From the NCBI GenBank assembly GCA_004519485.1, contig CP038115.1:620001-684000 (forward strand): a stretch of DNA of 64,000 nucleotides, written 5' to 3'. Position 1 is the first letter of the stretch; every line of letters begins with the position of its first letter. The translations under genes were made by a program, and so were the position numbers. This DNA comes from Nannochloropsis oceanica. Taxonomy: Eukaryota > Sar > Eustigmatophyceae > Eustigmatales > Monodopsidaceae. Shown here in pieces: positions 22,629 to 34,950 of the stretch. The notes beneath the pieces are model-generated. The model did not search any database, was not told where the DNA came from, and saw only the letters and a list, made by a program, of their open reading frames with translations.

Positions 22629-23490
22629 ATCTTTTCTCAAACCCTCCTCCCCTTCCTCCCTCCCGCACCACCTGCTGGTGAGGCCCTCACACTGTTGGTA
22701 AGAGAACACACCCTGTCACAGATCGACCTATGCCGCCAATGCATTCTCTTCTCGCAAACGCACCCAAACACACACCTAGGTGGACAGAGAGGGCAGGGCA
22801 GAGTTGGTGAGATAGGCGCACGCACACACACATGACGGGCCTAGGTGTTGAGAACCACCAGTGCCGGGTAGAAGGCCGGCACTATGAACCATACACTCCG
22901 ACACGCCCACTTCCAACCACGGTATACACGGCGTACCTGATGCCCTGATCTCTGTCATGCGAGGCAGAGCCGGTGGTCGCCTGGTGTGCGTAGAAAAGCA
23001 AAAGATATTCATTTCAAGAAGTGGGGGTGGGTGGCTTGGGCAGGGCAGGGGAGGCGAGGCCATGGTGATGCTCTGCGTGTCCTTGGAAAAAAAGGCACTC
23101 GCACCTTCAATGCGTCTTTCATGCAGCAAGAGCAAGGCGTGTAAATCGACACAAAGGGCAGAAGGACGAAAGAGAGACAACACAGCCACACCACCCAAGC
23201 CAATTTACTCCCTCAAACATTCCACATTTTCGCGCCGTCAGGGATGTTCCCTGGCTGCCATCCAAAAGATGTCTCCATAGCCACCCAAACACCATCAATC
23301 TACACAAATTCTCTGCACACACTCATATTCACATCTCTAAGACAAACATCCCTCGGTCCCCCCGCACGTACACTCTCCACAGCGTTGGAAAAACTCCCCT
23401 GTTCCCCAACCCCCAAATCCCCAAACCTGAACCACATTCTCATTTCACCCCCCCCGGTACCTAAATCCCAACCTCACCCCCGTCTCCCTC

Positions 23491-23661
23491 ATACTTACCT
23501 GACCGGGGTCTGGCGGTGGTCACGAGGGCCGCTAGCCTTCGGGGGAGCAGGCCATTGCACTCGCCTCGGCGTCTGGTGCTGTAAGCCCGAAAGGACGGGG
23601 CTCCGCTCCGATCCTACGGTATAATTTTTCGACTGGGGCGATGCGCTTGCGCTCGCCCCCA
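23491..23661 (+). ncRNA. U1 spliceosomal snRNA
   Basis: The 5' end ATACTTACCTG is the canonical sequence that pairs with 5' splice sites. Stem-loop I carries a GGTCACGAGGG loop like the U1-70K site; stem-loop II contains ATTGCACTC (23554-23562), the exact U1A-binding loop; ATAATTTTTCG at 23621-23631 is the Sm site; and a G/C-rich terminal hairpin GGGGCGATGCGCTTGCGCTCGCCCC closes the molecule. Length about 171 nt is normal. Order and spacing of all elements fit U1. It lies 0.9 kb from the tRNA-Sec pair, in a protein-free interval. Confidence 0.95.
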
Positions 23662-24990
23662 CCCCCCAACACCAACCCCCTACCAACACACCCCCACCCC
23701 ACAAAATGTGTGAATACTCTGCGTGCGTGCGACGGATAGCTCGGATGATTCTTCTGGGCCTGATTACCTATTTCTCTGCTCGTATCTCGCATTATTCACC
23801 TTATGGCATTATTGCTGCTGCTGCTGCTCGTACATTGCCGCTGCTGCTGAAAGAGAAGAGGATGGAGAAAAGATAGGCATAGTTTTGAAAGGAAGATATT
23901 TCAAACTGACAAAATGAATGTGTATGAATGATTGAATAATTTCATTCAAAATTTGAGAAATTGAATTCGTTTCACAAGACTCATGATATACATCGGAACA
24001 TATCGATTTACCCTGAACTTTTCCGTGGTCGAGAGGTGGCAAACACGTGTCAGAGCCACCCAAGGACAAAAAATGTTACATAAGATCGAGCGACATCCAT
24101 GTGGGTGTGATGCTCTGCACGGTATGGTGACGGCCTGATTAAAAAGCCATCTTTAAGAATGCACTCTAAAGAAACAAAACAGGTCAAGTTAAAAAGTGGG
24201 GTACAGCGATTGCCACCCTTATGCCAGTCAAGTTTACAAATGAGAAACTTAGTCATAATGTTTTTGGATCGTTCCATATATCATTGTTCGTTGTGTGGTT
24301 TTTGGTGCCTTGCAGTGGGGAATGCTCAACTGGGGTGGGAGGTTCACGTGTCTCACGTCAATCTATTTATTTATTTGCATTTCACACGATTTGCTTGCAC
24401 CTGAAATAATCCCACCTGTAACCACTTCAGCAGAGCTTTTGATGAGAAATGTGCCCCCAATCTTGCACGCTGTCCACTAGTTAAAAATCTACTTGGAGAC
24501 GAACCGACGGATTTTTGGTGCTTAACGGCTTCAGCTGCGGCGATTGCAGGAGAGTGCCACAGTGTCTGCTGTCAGCTGAGCAGAGTCTGCTTCAGCTAGT
24601 CGATTCAGTTTGACTAACTCACCATCCTACAGCTCATCTGTGCGGTATTTCCTTGCTGTAATGCCACTTGAGGAATTGGCTGATGACAAATAGACGAAAT
24701 AGAAGGATCCACACAGCTAGTCAACGAGCCATGGGCAGCCGTGCGCTCCGTCCAATTCCTTCACTACATGCTACTTTTATCGACAAGACAAGCACAGATA
24801 CCACAGCCTAGACAAGTAAGCGAAGGGCAGGCATTAGCCATCAACCCAGCAATGGGGGACGCTTTCCAGCAATTTTCCTCGCAATCTCGACCACTTTTAG
24901 GCATCTTATACCACTCATCCTTGCCTTTTTGCCACCTTCCCTTTCTCGTCGTCCCTTTCCTTCCGGACAGAGATACAGAGACCAAGAAGT
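23662..24990. other. Intergenic and upstream region of the myotubularin gene
   Basis: AT-richer sequence with no supported gene. In-frame sequence upstream of 24991 is interrupted by pyrimidine-rich stretches, so 5' UTR exons may exist (for example an ag at about 24970). Confidence 0.45.
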
Positions 24991-27900
24991 ATGCCAGCCA
25001 ACACAGATCCAAGTTGCTGCACGGCGAGCAACGGCACTGACAGGGGGAGTTCTGCGACAGGAAAAATGGCCAGTAAATATGGAGATCCAGCAGCACCAGA
25101 TCCAGGTATGTCTCTCAATCATGTGGCGTGCTCCTTCTTCGGGCCAGTCCTTCCCCATTTCACTAATCGCTTCTTCTCTCGCTCCCCTGGAGAGTAAGCA
25201 TACTCTTCCTTCTGGTCAGGCAATCAAATTTTGCGAGGTTCATTCCCTTCCTCTCCCTTCCCTCTTCCCCTTTTTCGTTCAACTCATGTCTCATCCCTCC
25301 TTCTTTTTTTCTAAACATACTCATACAGGCACAGCCAAGTCATCTAAAAAAGTCTCTCCCTCCTCCTCTTCCTCCTCTTCTCCCATTGTACATGAAAAAG
25401 AAAAGCGTCGAGCACCGCTGGAGCCCTCCCCCCCCCCATTGCCGCCGTCATCATTACCAACCAGACAAGACCAACAATCCAGGACTGCTCCTTCTCCATC
25501 TCCTCCTCCTCCCTCTCTTTCCAACCCCCTGGCCGCGGCAAAGGACACCCCGGCCTCCCCCTCGCCCTCGCCCCTCTCCTTCTACCGCTACCTTCTCAGG
25601 CACGAGGCGGAGGAAGAAGAACATGCGGCATCAGGGAGCTGGGAGGAGGGAGATAATAAGGGAGGGCAGATGGACGTAGGCACAAGCTTGAATAATGGGG
25701 GTTTGGAATCGGACGCTTCTTCCCTGGTCTCCACGTCTTCTTCCGCGACACGAGGAGGAGGGAGGGAGGGAGGGAGGGAGGGAGGGAGGGCGATGCCGCT
25801 GCTGTGGAAGGGATGTTTGCTTAAGCGGGGATCGGTGAGGAGGGAGGGAGGAAGGGAGCGAAGAAGGGAGAAATAGGGCAAGGAGGAAAAGAGGGATGAA
25901 GCACATTTTATTATCTGTCTGTGGATTCATTGACCTTTGCTTGTACTGTCGTCTTTTTCCTCCATCAGTGGAAACCTCAACGACCTCCCTCGTTTCCTTC
26001 TCTCCCTCTCTTGCTTCTTCCCTTCCCGTAGGTCTTTCTCAAGTCTTGGCGTCGGCGGCACTGCGAACTTTTCGCATCTGAACTCCGGATATGGGAAGAC
26101 GACAGAAAACTCCGCCTCGAGGTACTTACCTACAATCCCGCCATTCCCTCCCTCCCTCCTTCCCTTCCTGTCTTTTTCACCTCACCTGCACTTCCCTCCT
26201 TCCCTTCTCCCTCTCTCCCTCCCTCACCCTCCCTCCCTCCAGGCCAGCGTCCCCATCGCGGCGACTTCCCTTGTGGAGGAGGCGGTCTCTCTCCGGCCGA
26301 ACGCTTTCAACCTGAGGACCGGTAGGGAGGGAGGGAGGGAGGGAGGGAGGGCAGAAAGGTATGTGTATTTATGTAGCCACCGCTGAGGAACCGAAAGAAT
26401 AAGACAACGTGGGTAGAACTCATTTACTCACTCTTTTATCCCTCCCTCCCTCCCTCCCTCCCTCCCTGCCTCCCTCCCTAGGCAAGCAGTGCGTGTCCCT
26501 GGAGGCGGAGACGGAGGAGGCGAAAATGTCATGGATGGAGCTCCTTCAGGCCACCGTCAGCATCGCGCGCGAGAAGGAAGAAGAAGAGGACGATCTGCTG
26601 ATTGACGAGCAGCTGAGGGAGGGGGGGGGTAAGGGAGGGCGGGCGGGGTCGGCGTCGTCCTCGCTCTTATGGCCGTCTTTCTGGCGGGTGTTCGAAGCCA
26701 TTGACGCGGCGGAGGATAAGGTAGGGAGGGAGGGAGGGAGGAAGGAAGGGAGGGAGGGAGGGTAAAAAGGTGTCATCCAGATAGTGCGCTTTTGCGCGTT
26801 TTGATCCTTTTCCTGACCCTTCCCTCCCTCCCTCCCTCCCTCCCTCCCTCCCTCCCCCCCCCTCTTAGGTCTCTTCCATCATCGCCCACCGGAGGCACCA
26901 GGCCAAGTTGTGTGTCCGTATCGGTCGGGCTCGAGGCCTCCTGGGCAAAGACAGATCTGGGTCTTCCTCCCCCTACGCCGTCCTCACCCTCGGTACGTGC
27001 GCATGCAAGTTGCTTTGCCTTCCCTCCCTCCCCCCCTCCCTCCCTCCCTCCCTCCTTCCCTCCCTCCCTCCCTCTCATTCGCCATCATTTCCCGTCTTTC
27101 TTCTTTCTTTATCCTAAGCGGCATCCTATGGCTTGAGACCACAGACGCGATTTGATCCCTCCCTCCCTCCCTCCTTCCCTCCCTCCCCCCCTCCCTCCCT
27201 TGCAAGGCCGCAACGTGGTAAGGACTCAGATCAAATGCCGCACCCTCTCGCCGTATTGGGGAGAGATTTTCATCTTCCGCCGCGATCCGACAGTCAGGTT
27301 CCTGACTCTCGAGGTGGGGAGGGAGGGAGGGAGGGAGGGAGGGAGGGAACTAGAGTGAATCGTGTTTATCGTTTGCACGAGACATCCATGCCTGTGGTGG
27401 CTCACAACATGTCCTTCTCCCCCTCCCTCCCTCCCTCCCTCCCTCCCTCCCTCCCTCCCTCCCTCCCTCCCTCCATAGGTTTTCGACTGGGAGTCGTTGG
27501 GCCGAGACCGTTTCCTCGGCCGCCTCGTGCTGCCGCTCCACGGCCTTCTGCCCCACACGTGCGTGCCCTCCTTCCTCCTTCACTCCCTCCCGACTCTCCT
27601 CCTTCCCTCCCCTACTCGATATTTACTGTCCCTTTCTCCCTCCCTCCCTCCCTCTCTCCCTCCCTCCCTCAGCCCGCAAGAAGGTTGGTATGCCCTCGGG
27701 AAGCGCTCGGTCCGGTCTCGGGTTGCGGGAGAAGTCTTCCTCAAAGTGGAGATCAAGGAATGGGGGGGAGGAGGAGTGAAGGAGGGACGGTCCGAAGAAG
27801 GAAGGGGGGAGGTTGCAGAGGCAGGCGTCTCCCAGCTGTTGGAGGAGGTGAAAGCCCTCCCCTCCCTTCACCTCTCCCTCCCCCTCTTTCCCTCTGCTGA

Positions 27901-30900
27901 TAGGAGGGAGGGAGGGAGGGAGGGAGAGAGGGAGGGGCAAGAGGCGCGAGGCTCGAAGAAGAAACACGCTATTGCTGCGGCGCCTGCTGCTGCCACTGCT
28001 GCTTCCCACCTCGCCCTCCCTCCCATCCTCCCCCTCCTGAGCTTCCCCTCCGCCCCGTCTGAGAAGTCGGAGCAAACTTGGTTCAAAGTGGAAATGCAGG
28101 TGGAATGCGAGGATGGAAGGGAGGGAGGGAGGGAGGGAGGGAGGGAGGGAGGGACGACGGTAGACACGCATCTCTGACTCCAAACCACACACGAGAGACT
28201 TACGTTCATCCTCTCATCCCTCCCTCCATTCCTTCCCCCCGCCCTCCCTCCAGTCCTTGGCATTCGGTGCCCAGGTGTCGTGCAGAGGCTCCCTGCTCCT
28301 GACGAGCCACCGCCTCGTCTTCCTTTCGCACAGAGCGCGCCTCCTCCCTACCCACGCACCTACAAAGGTATATACATGCCTTCCCCCTCCCTCCTTCCCT
28401 CCCTCCCCCCTTCCCGTCTTTCTCCTTTGCTTTTTGATTCCAAGAGGATGGAATTTCAGCTCATTCCCCTTCCTCTCCCTCTCCCTCCCTCCCTCCCTCC
28501 CTCCCTCCAGGAGCCCGAGCTCGTCATCCAGATTCCCATCCGCTCCATCACCTCGGTCAAGAGGAAGAAGAATACCGCCAGCACAGGCAATTCACCCTCC
28601 TCCCCTGCCTCCGCAATGATGCTTTCGCTAGAGAGAGGGAAGGAAGGAGGTACGGAGGGAGGGAGGGAGGGGGGGAGGAAAGGAGAGAGGGAAGGATGGA
28701 GGAGGGAAGAGTGGAAGGGAGGAAGAGATAGAGGAAGGTTGATGCAATGAAGAATGATGAGTATATTGCATGCGTGACACCTCTAATCAATGGCGTATAT
28801 TTTACATGAATGACACCTCTAATGAATGGTGAGTGTATGGCATGATTTACACCTCTTATGAAGGGTGTATGCATAACATGAATGACACCTCTTATGAATG
28901 GTGTTTGTTTTGATTGCCGTCTCTCTCGCTGTTCGCTCTCCGCTTTCTCCTCATACAAACACAGCCCTCCCCTCCCCCTTCCTCTCTTCCTCTCCTCGTT
29001 CCTCCCCTTCCTTTCCTCTTTTCACCGCCCCGGGAGTAGGAGGAGGAAATGGAGGAGGAGAGGGAGGAGGAGAGGGAGGAGGAGGAGGAGGAGGCCGGTG
29101 GTGTTTACGGATCCGCACGAGGGACACGAGGCAATTGACTTTCAGGTTTTTAGAATCGGGGTCTCCTCAGGTCGTCAGAAGCTCGATGAGAAGAAGAAGA
29201 GGAGGGGAAGGGGGGGGGGGAGGGGGATTAGGAGGAGAAAGAGAGGGGGGGGGGGGAAGAGGAAGAGAGGGAAGGGAGGGGGGCAGGGCACCGCTCGCAT
29301 TGTCTCCCACGAGTGGAATGACGAGGCGCTCAAGACACCCACCAGCGCCAACATCACCATCACCCACACCACCACCGCCGCCGCCGCCGCCGCAGCAGCA
29401 GCAGCAGCAGCAGCGGCAGTATCAACGACAGCAACCACATCCCGCCCGTCCCACCAGCTTGCGGCTTGGGCTTCCCCCTCTATATTCCAGAGCCGCCGTC
29501 ACCCCCACCTCTTCCTTCTCCTCTAAAAGCACCCGGCCACGACCGACCTCCCTCCCTCCCTCCCTCCCTTGCTCCATTCCTCGCTCCTCCTCTTTCTCCA
29601 CCCTTCCCTCCCCTTCTGCCGCCGCTGCCCGACTGAAGAGCCTCTTCGTTTCTGGAGGTACGCCTGCCCTCTGTCCACTCAATCTGCCTCCTCCCTAATC
29701 CATCCCTCCCTCCCTCCCTCCCTCCCGACAGCATCCGGCGTTCCCACTGCCGGCTCGGGCGGCAACGGCGTCGGCATGTTTCACTCTCGGTGCGATCCTC
29801 CCTCCCTCCCTCCCTCCTGCTCTCCCTCCCTCCCTCCCTCCCTCCCTCCCTCCCGCCATCCCTCCCTCCCTCCCTCCCTCCCGCCATCCCTTCCTCCCCT
29901 CATCGCCCTTTTCTTTCCTTTCCTTCCTCCCTCCTTTCCTAGCACCCCTCGTGAGAGAGATGGACTCGGTTCCCTATCTTCTTTCAACAGCGTTGCATCC
30001 TTCTTCTCCCTCACCGAGGCAGAGGATCTACTCCTAGAGCAGAGCGAGGGAGGGATGGAAGGAGGGCGTGTGGGAGGGAGAGAGGGAGGGCGGGAGGGAA
30101 CTGCCTCTTTTTTGCCGCTGAAGGAGGAGGAGGAGGAGGAGGAGGAGGAGGAGGAGGAGGAGGAGGAGGAGGAGGAGGAGGAGGAGAGGAAGGAGGGAAA
30201 AGGAGGGATAAGAGGGTGGCTACGAGGAGAAAGTAAGAAGAGAAAAACGGCGAAGAAGCAGAAGGAAGAGGAGGAGGGGGAGGGGGGGGGGGAGGTCGAG
30301 GAGGTGTTAGCGTCCTTTTTTAAGCGACTCCACTTCCGGGTACTTAACCCCCAATTGGAGGTGCCAGCCTTCTGGATAGGGCAAGAGGGAGGGGAAGAGG
30401 AAGGGGAGGAAGAGGAACGGAATCACGGAGGAGGAGGAGGAGCAGGAGCAGGAGCAGGAGCAGGAGGAGGGAAGGAGGGAAGGAAAGACGGAGGGTTGGA
30501 GGATGGCCTGGTATCGAGCGTGCTGGGGCTGCCCGCGGAGATAGTGCGATGGATGTACGTAGGGAGGGAGGGAGGGAGGAAGGGGAAGGAATAAGAGATT
30601 TAATTGCCAGGGATCGAGGTAGGGGGGGGAGGGAGGGAAGGTTAACGCAAGTACTGATGTATCTCTCTATTTACACCTCCATCAATATCGATCGTGTGTC
30701 GGTCAAAGTGCCCGACCCTCGTCCTCCTGTGCTGATAGTGGTGTCGAGGAGGTAGGCACTAGCTGCAGTGCTATTGTGCCCACCGGCGCCCCAACCAATG
30801 GAATCGCCGCCCTCCCTCCCTCCCTCCCTCCCTCGTCCTCGGCACGGAGGAAGGATGACCGAAGTCTTGTGGCCGTGGGCGCAGAAAGAGAGGAAGAAGC

Positions 30901-33900
30901 AGGAAGGAATAGAGGGAGAGAAAAAGGAGGGGCGGCAGCGGCAGCAGCAGGAGCAGCAGCGGTCTCCTTGCGTGGGCCTTCTTTGAGAGCGATCCTGAGG
31001 GAAAGTTGGCGCACGCAAGACCTGAGGAAGGAGTTTAGAAGGTGAGGGGAAAGAGGGACGGAAAGAAGGAGGAGGAAGATGGGAAGGGTAAGGTAATCGG
31101 AGTATCTTCATTCACACTCTTCTCCCTCGACAGAATGGGCTTGCCTGATGCCCAATGGAAGCTCTCTTCAATTAACAAGAATTTTGAGGTACGTCTCCCT
31201 CCCTCCCTCCCTCCCTCCCTCCCTCCCTCTTTCCTTTCGAATCTCCTTCCACCCACCTTCCATCCCTCCCTCCCTCCCTCCCTCCCTCAGATCTGTCCCA
31301 CCTACCCCTCCCTTTTGGCCGTGCCCGCCAGCATCAACGACGCCTTCCTCTCCACTGCTGCTGCCTGCCGCAGCAAGCGCCGCCTCCCCGTCCTGACCTG
31401 GCGCCATGCCGGCAACCACGCCAGTATGTGTCGGTCGTCACAGCCCCTGGTACTGAGGGAGGGAGGGAGGGAGGGAGGGAGGGAGGGCATCGTCGCGTCA
31501 CTTGCAGGAGTGAACCCGTTATCGACACCCCTTCCTTCCGTCCCTCCCTCCCTCCCTCCCTCTTTCGCAGGTCGGTCTCAGCCTTCCCTCTTCGAGTAAT
31601 ATCGAGAACACCGTCGATGACGTCGTGCTCCTTGAGCACATCCACGTGGCGAGTGGGAGGCAGGCCCAGCAGACGCCCGTAATCCCCCGGCACAAACGCC
31701 GGTGCCCTTCGGAGGACCTGACGAGTGAGTCCTTGCCCTCCTTCCCTCGTCATCGACGCTTTTTCTTCTTTTACTATCTCTTCCTCTGCAACCTCACCCA
31801 CGGACCCACACTTCTCTTCCCTCCCTCCCCCCCCTCCTCCTTTCCTACTCCTCTCCTTACCCCAGGACTGCGGAGTGCGGATGCCATGGACCTGCACGCC
31901 GAACTGGAGTGTGACGCCCGGCCCATGCTGGCCCATATGATCCCTGAGAAGGAGCAGGTTAGGGAAAGAGGCAGGGACGGAGGGAGGAAGTAGGAAAAGA
32001 GGGAGGGAAGGAGGGAGGGAAGAGAAGAGGGAGGAAGAGGCGACGAACACTTTCCCTACGTCTGCCAATGTCGACATTCAAATTGTCCTCTCCTCCCCAC
32101 CCATCCACCTTCCCTCCCTCCCTCCCTCCTTCCTAGATCCAGCCCGGCTACGTGGGAATTGACGGCCGTCGCCGGGAGAAGTTCGTCGTCATCGACGCCC
32201 GCCCCGAGCTCTCGGCCCGTGCCAACCAAGCGGCGCGAGGGATGGGCTTTGAGAACACCCCGCAGTACAAGCAGGCAAGTCAGCCTCCCTTCCCGCCCTC
32301 TTCCCCCTCCCTCCCTCCCTCCCTCCCTCCCTCCCTCACACACTCACACACACACACACACACATCCACATCCACATCCACATCCACGACCACATCCACA
32401 TCCACATTCTAAAATCAACCCTTCACCCCTCCCTTCCCTCTCTCCCTCCCCCTCTCCCTCCAGGTTTGCCAAGTGGTGTTTATGGGCGTGCCCAACATCC
32501 ACGTGATACGCAAGAGCTGGGACTCCCTGCAGGCTCTGTGCTGCACCAAGGGAGTCAACAGCGCGGCCTTCGGCATGCATGTAAATTGATCTTTCACCCT
32601 CTCGAGACCCTCCTCCCTCTTCCCCCCCGGCCGTCTCCCTCGTATGTATCCCATACACAAACACACTCACACACGCATACTTACCCCTTCTCTTTCTCCC
32701 GCTCCTCCTCCCTCCCTCCCTCCCATCCTCTTCTCCTTCGCTCAGGTGGAAGGGACTCGCTGGCTCTTTCACATCCACAAAATCCTCTCCTCCTCCCTCT
32801 TCGTCGCCCATCTCCTGCACAACCACGGCGTCTCGGTCCTCGTCCATTGCTCCGACGGGTATGATCCCTCCCTCCCTCCCTCCATCCCTCCCTTCCTCCC
32901 TCTCTCCCTCTTTGAATCCACCTCATCCGAACACTCACTCAACCTTCCCTCCCTCCCTCTCCCTCTCCGTCCCTCCCTCCAGGTGGGATCGCACCTCCCA
33001 GCTGTGTGCCACAGCTCAGCTTCTTGTGGACCCCTACTATCGAACGTTGCGCGGATTCCAAGTGAGGAAGGATAGGAAGGACGTGGGGAGACAGGGAGGG
33101 AGGAAGGGAAGGAGGGAAGGATGGGGACTTGAGTTGAGTGGGTGGAATGGTTCTGATGGCTCTTCCCCCTTCCTCCTTCCCTCCCTCCCTCCCTCCCTCC
33201 CTCCCTCCCTCCCTCCTTCCCTCTCTGCCTGCCTCAGGCCCTGGTCCACAAGGATTGGGTGGCTTTCGGTCACAACTTCACCCGCCGGAGCGGCCTCGAC
33301 CAGCACGGGCACACATCCACCGAACGCGCTCCCATCTTTGTGCAGTGGCTCGACTGCGTGCATCAGGTATGTGCGCCCTGTCATTTCCTTCCTCCCTCCC
33401 GCCCGCCCGCCCCCCCTTTTTTTCCTTTGTAATGGCACCGTGGGCCTCTTTTTCACCAAGCTGAGATTTAAAGCGGCTGCTTCGCCTTGTTCCCTTTCTC
33501 TTTTCACGCCCACCCTCCCTCCCTCCCTCCCTCCCTTCCTCTGTCCCTCCCTCCTTCTCCTTAGATTCTACGGCAGTTTCCCTCGCGCTTCGAGTTCGGT
33601 GAAGCGCTCCTGCTCTTCCTGGCCCAGCATGCCACGAGCGGATGGACGGGCGATTTCCTCTACGACTGCGAAAGGGAGAGGTGAGAGAGGGAGGAGGGGA
33701 AGGAGAAACGGGGAACATGATTCATCGCTTAGTCACAGAAGGGGAAAACTAATATGCTATCTCTGAATCACAGGGTGCAGTATCTAAATGTGGTATTCTA
33801 TCTTTAAGAATGGGATGGAGCGTCTGATGTCTAATACCCAATATCTAATAATATTCCATCACTGAATCACAGGACGGAGGCCCGGGTGGAGGAGCGGACA

Positions 33901-34950
33901 ATTTCCCTCTTTGCCGTGATCGAAGCCAACAAGCAACGGTCTGTCGATCCCCTCCATCCTTCCCTCCCTCTCTATCTCTCTTCCCTCCCTCCTCCTCTCA
34001 CATCTTCCCCTACCTCCTCTTTCCCCCTCAGATTTCTGAACCCCGCCTACGTCTCCCCTTCGTGCTCCTCCGCCCCCCCTTCCTCATCTTTCCTCACGCC
34101 CGTGACCAGCACCACGCGCCTCGTCTTGTGGGAGGCGTACTTCCTCTCCTGGCAGTCGGAGCTGTACGATCTCGGTAGGGGTAGGGAGGACGGGAGGAAG
34201 GGCGGGAGGAAAAGGGAAGACAGCTGCCTAACTCCTTTTCCCCAATATTTTATTATCCGAGTCTTGTAACCCTCCCCCTCCTCCAATCCCTCTCTCCTTG
34301 ATGAGTCTTTTGAAAGATGATGGAGCCGGCATGAGCGAGGCGTCACTCTTCCCTCCCTCCTTTCCTCCCTCCCTCCCTCTCTCCCTTCCTTCCTCCCTTT
34401 CCCGCTAGCATGGCGCCTGGGCAAAGGGGACTCTCTCTTTCGGGAAGACGGGGACTCGATGAGCAAGGTCTCGCTCCTGCACACGGCCCGACAGGAATTG
34501 CAGGCCACGAGTGAGTGCGGGGATGGAGGGAGGGGGAAATGGGGGGAGAGAAGCTGTGCTCAGATTGTCAAAAGATAGCAAGGCGGTTTCAATCACCATC
34601 TGTTTACTCATCCCTCCTCCTCCCTTCTCCCTCCCTCCGCCCTTTATCTTCTTCACCCGGCAGTGGCCCGCCATCCTTCCGCGACAATTCTCCGTTCCCT
34701 ATCCGACAACGACACGCGAGAACAGGAAGGAGAAGACGACGAGGACGAAGACGAGGAAGAACAGGGACAGAACCACGACGAAGAAAACAACGAGGAGGAC
34801 AAGGAAGGAATGGGAGGGAATCGAAAACAGGAGGGAGAGAGAGGGAAAGGGGGGGGGAAGAATGGCGGGGTACTTCATCTTCACGTCCTTTCGGACATGC
34901 CCTATGAAGGGCAGCCGGCCAGCGCGGATGAGGACCCTTTATATTTCTAG
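24991..34950 (+). CDS. PH-C2-GRAM myotubularin phosphoinositide 3-phosphatase
   Basis: 29 exons: 24991-25105, 25329-25834, 26032-26121, 26243-26321, 26482-26720, 26869-26992, 27207-27313, 27479-27558, 27673-28099, 28254-28367, 28511-28649, 29040-29657, 29732-29789, 29943-30554, 30709-31041, 31134-31188, 31291-31449, 31571-31724, 31866-31957, 32137-32274, 32464-32580, 32746-32858, 32983-33061, 33238-33366, 33565-33680, 33873-33938, 34032-34174, 34409-34510, 34664-34950. Phase closes to 1796 residues. PH domain about 195-320 (LLWKGCLLKRGS, WRRRHCELF); C2 about 350-450 (LCVRIGRARGLLGKDRSG); GRAM about 590-720 (GSLLLTSHRLVFLS, TRDTRQLTFRF); phosphatase about 1190-1690 (DLRKEFRRMGLP, LPVLTWRH, CRSSQPLVG). 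Active site HCSDGWDRT is intact (C1487, R1493), split by a phase-2 intron. Acts on PI3P and PI(3,5)P2 on endosomal membranes. Intron after 32274 is GC-AG. The 30554/30709 junction is the least certain. Confidence 0.9.
28776..28910 (+). repeat. 36-bp tandem repeat in myotubularin intron
   Basis: GACACCTCT-anchored units at 28776, 28812, 28848 and 28884 (36-bp period, four copies with a few changes) in the intron between exons 11 and 12. Confidence 0.88.

Noticed and set aside
22861-22882. Perfect G/C hairpin whose minus-strand loop (GCCTTCTACC) resembles U5 snRNA loop I
   Set aside because: The loop differs from the invariant GCCUUUYAY, and no Sm site or 3' stem follows at the right distance. 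Left as an unexplained hairpin.
28557-28958. Minus-strand open frame with a 12-residue repeat
   Set aside because: It exists because a 36-bp minisatellite lacks stops in that frame; no start context or domain.
24991-34950. Selenoprotein (in-frame TGA) among the window genes, given the tRNA-Sec pair
   Set aside because: Every assembled gene with a full exon list closes without an internal TGA, so no selenoprotein gene is claimed here.
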